In this document: piece by piece, positions 22,320-22,645 of the stretch | Layout of the letters: the number at the start of each line of letters is the position of its first letter | Numbering within the stretch: position 1 is the stretch's first letter | Source: a virus | Virus record (IMG/VR): IMGVR_UViG_3300042987_000391 | Location: 1 to 22,645 of that record | DNA: 22,645 nucleotides | Strand: one strand, 5' to 3' | Made by a program: the position numbers and the translations under genes | Notes under the pieces: model-generated | Database searches by the model: none | What the model was told of the DNA's origin: nothing | What the model saw: only the letters and a program-made list of their open reading frames with translations

Positions 22320-22645
22320 TTAACCGTGAACAACTACACGATATTGATTTGAAGTTGGTGCTACCGAGAACAATAACGTAATAGCGGTGGTAGAAGTATG
22401 TTGAACGTCGCAAATAACTTCCGCGTATGGCGAGGAATTATCATAAACGGCAACAGTTACATCTTTAGTTCCAAGATTATGTGAAACTACATAAGAAGTT
22501 GCGGTGCCATCGCCTACGTTTGCGGCATATTTCTTAACAACTACCGCAGTATCAATATCAAATCCGCTTGCGCCAACAGTTAGACCGCCACCGCTTACTA
22601 CTACGCCAGAGAAATTAGAACCAACAAGTTGAACACCATTACTTG
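22320..22645 (-). CDS. C-terminus of a virion fibre-like protein (partial)
   Basis: An open frame enters from the right edge and ends at TAA 22322-22320, giving about 108 C-terminal residues; the start lies outside the window. Glycine-rich turns (SNFSGVVVSGGGLTVGASGF) lead into a compact domain with TSYVVSHNLGTKDVTVAVYD, then NSSPYAEVICDVQHTSTTAI and a terminal YRVVVHG strand. I associate the H-N-L-G-T-x-D-V-x-V-x-V-Y-D pattern with C-terminal beta domains of phage tail or head fibre proteins. Its location 14 bases upstream of the portal ATG, where a terminase would usually be, suggests a head-associated or attachment fibre encoded between terminase and portal. Exact role unknown. Confidence 0.6.
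   Translation of the reverse strand, partial: SNGVQLVGSNFSGVVVSGGGLTVGASGFDIDTAVVVKKYAANVGDGTATSYVVSHNLGTKDVTVAVYDNSSPYAEVICDVQHTSTTAITLLFSVAPTSNQYRVVVHG

Overview
This window is the late (virion and lysis) half of a tailed double-stranded DNA phage with siphovirus-type gene content: HK97-fold head genes, a MuF-like minor head protein, a tube-type major tail protein, a frameshifted tail assembly chaperone, a tape measure, a Dit, a ReqiPepy6 Gp37-like tail-tip protein and no sheath or contractile baseplate genes. Base composition is moderately A+T-rich (about 60% A+T in one line counted by hand). Several protein styles (Gp37-like tail tip, DUF6378-like protein, HTH protein ending in HRKG-C-R-C, CHAP lysin) resemble phages of Actinobacteria, so an actinobacterial, possibly freshwater, host is my inference; nothing in the window proves the host. 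No integrase, repressor, transposase, tRNA, rRNA or CRISPR array was seen.

Layout. Almost everything is on the minus strand, so gene order runs from right to left. Right edge: C-terminus of a virion fibre-like protein (22320-22645), then portal, MuF-like protein, prohead protease with a fused scaffold region, major capsid protein, a small zinc-ribbon protein, head-tail adaptor, putative tail terminator, a 62-residue protein, major tail tube protein, tail assembly chaperone with a -1 frameshift, an HK97 gp10-like protein, and the tape measure (9271-12186). Then come the Dit, a cluster of fibre or receptor-binding-type genes (4862-8402), a small coiled-coil protein, the Gp37-like tail-tip protein, another fibre-like protein, and a lysis cassette (membrane protein, CHAP endolysin, holin; 1943-2856). 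A strong intrinsic terminator at 1891-1935 closes this operon.

Below the terminator a second short minus-strand operon (298-1819) encodes an HTH-like protein, a DUF6378-like protein and a calcineurin-like metallophosphoesterase, apparently from a leaderless promoter. At the far left a small plus-strand gene converges on it, probably the edge of an oppositely transcribed module.

Genes are tightly packed, with TAATG or ATGA stop/start overlaps at many junctions and good Shine-Dalgarno sequences, implying one long late transcript with translational coupling. The two main structural genes (capsid and tail tube) are each followed directly by a long perfect-arm hairpin without a U tract, suggesting tuning of mRNA ends or levels. 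The most interesting points are: in-frame internal starts with strong Shine-Dalgarno sequences that would make a nested scaffold from the protease gene; the frameshift signal; an Ig/FnIII-like insertion in the capsid protein; a tandem array of three divergent paralogous fibre genes; and the apparent near-total absence of the palindromes GATC, AGCT, TCGA and CATG.
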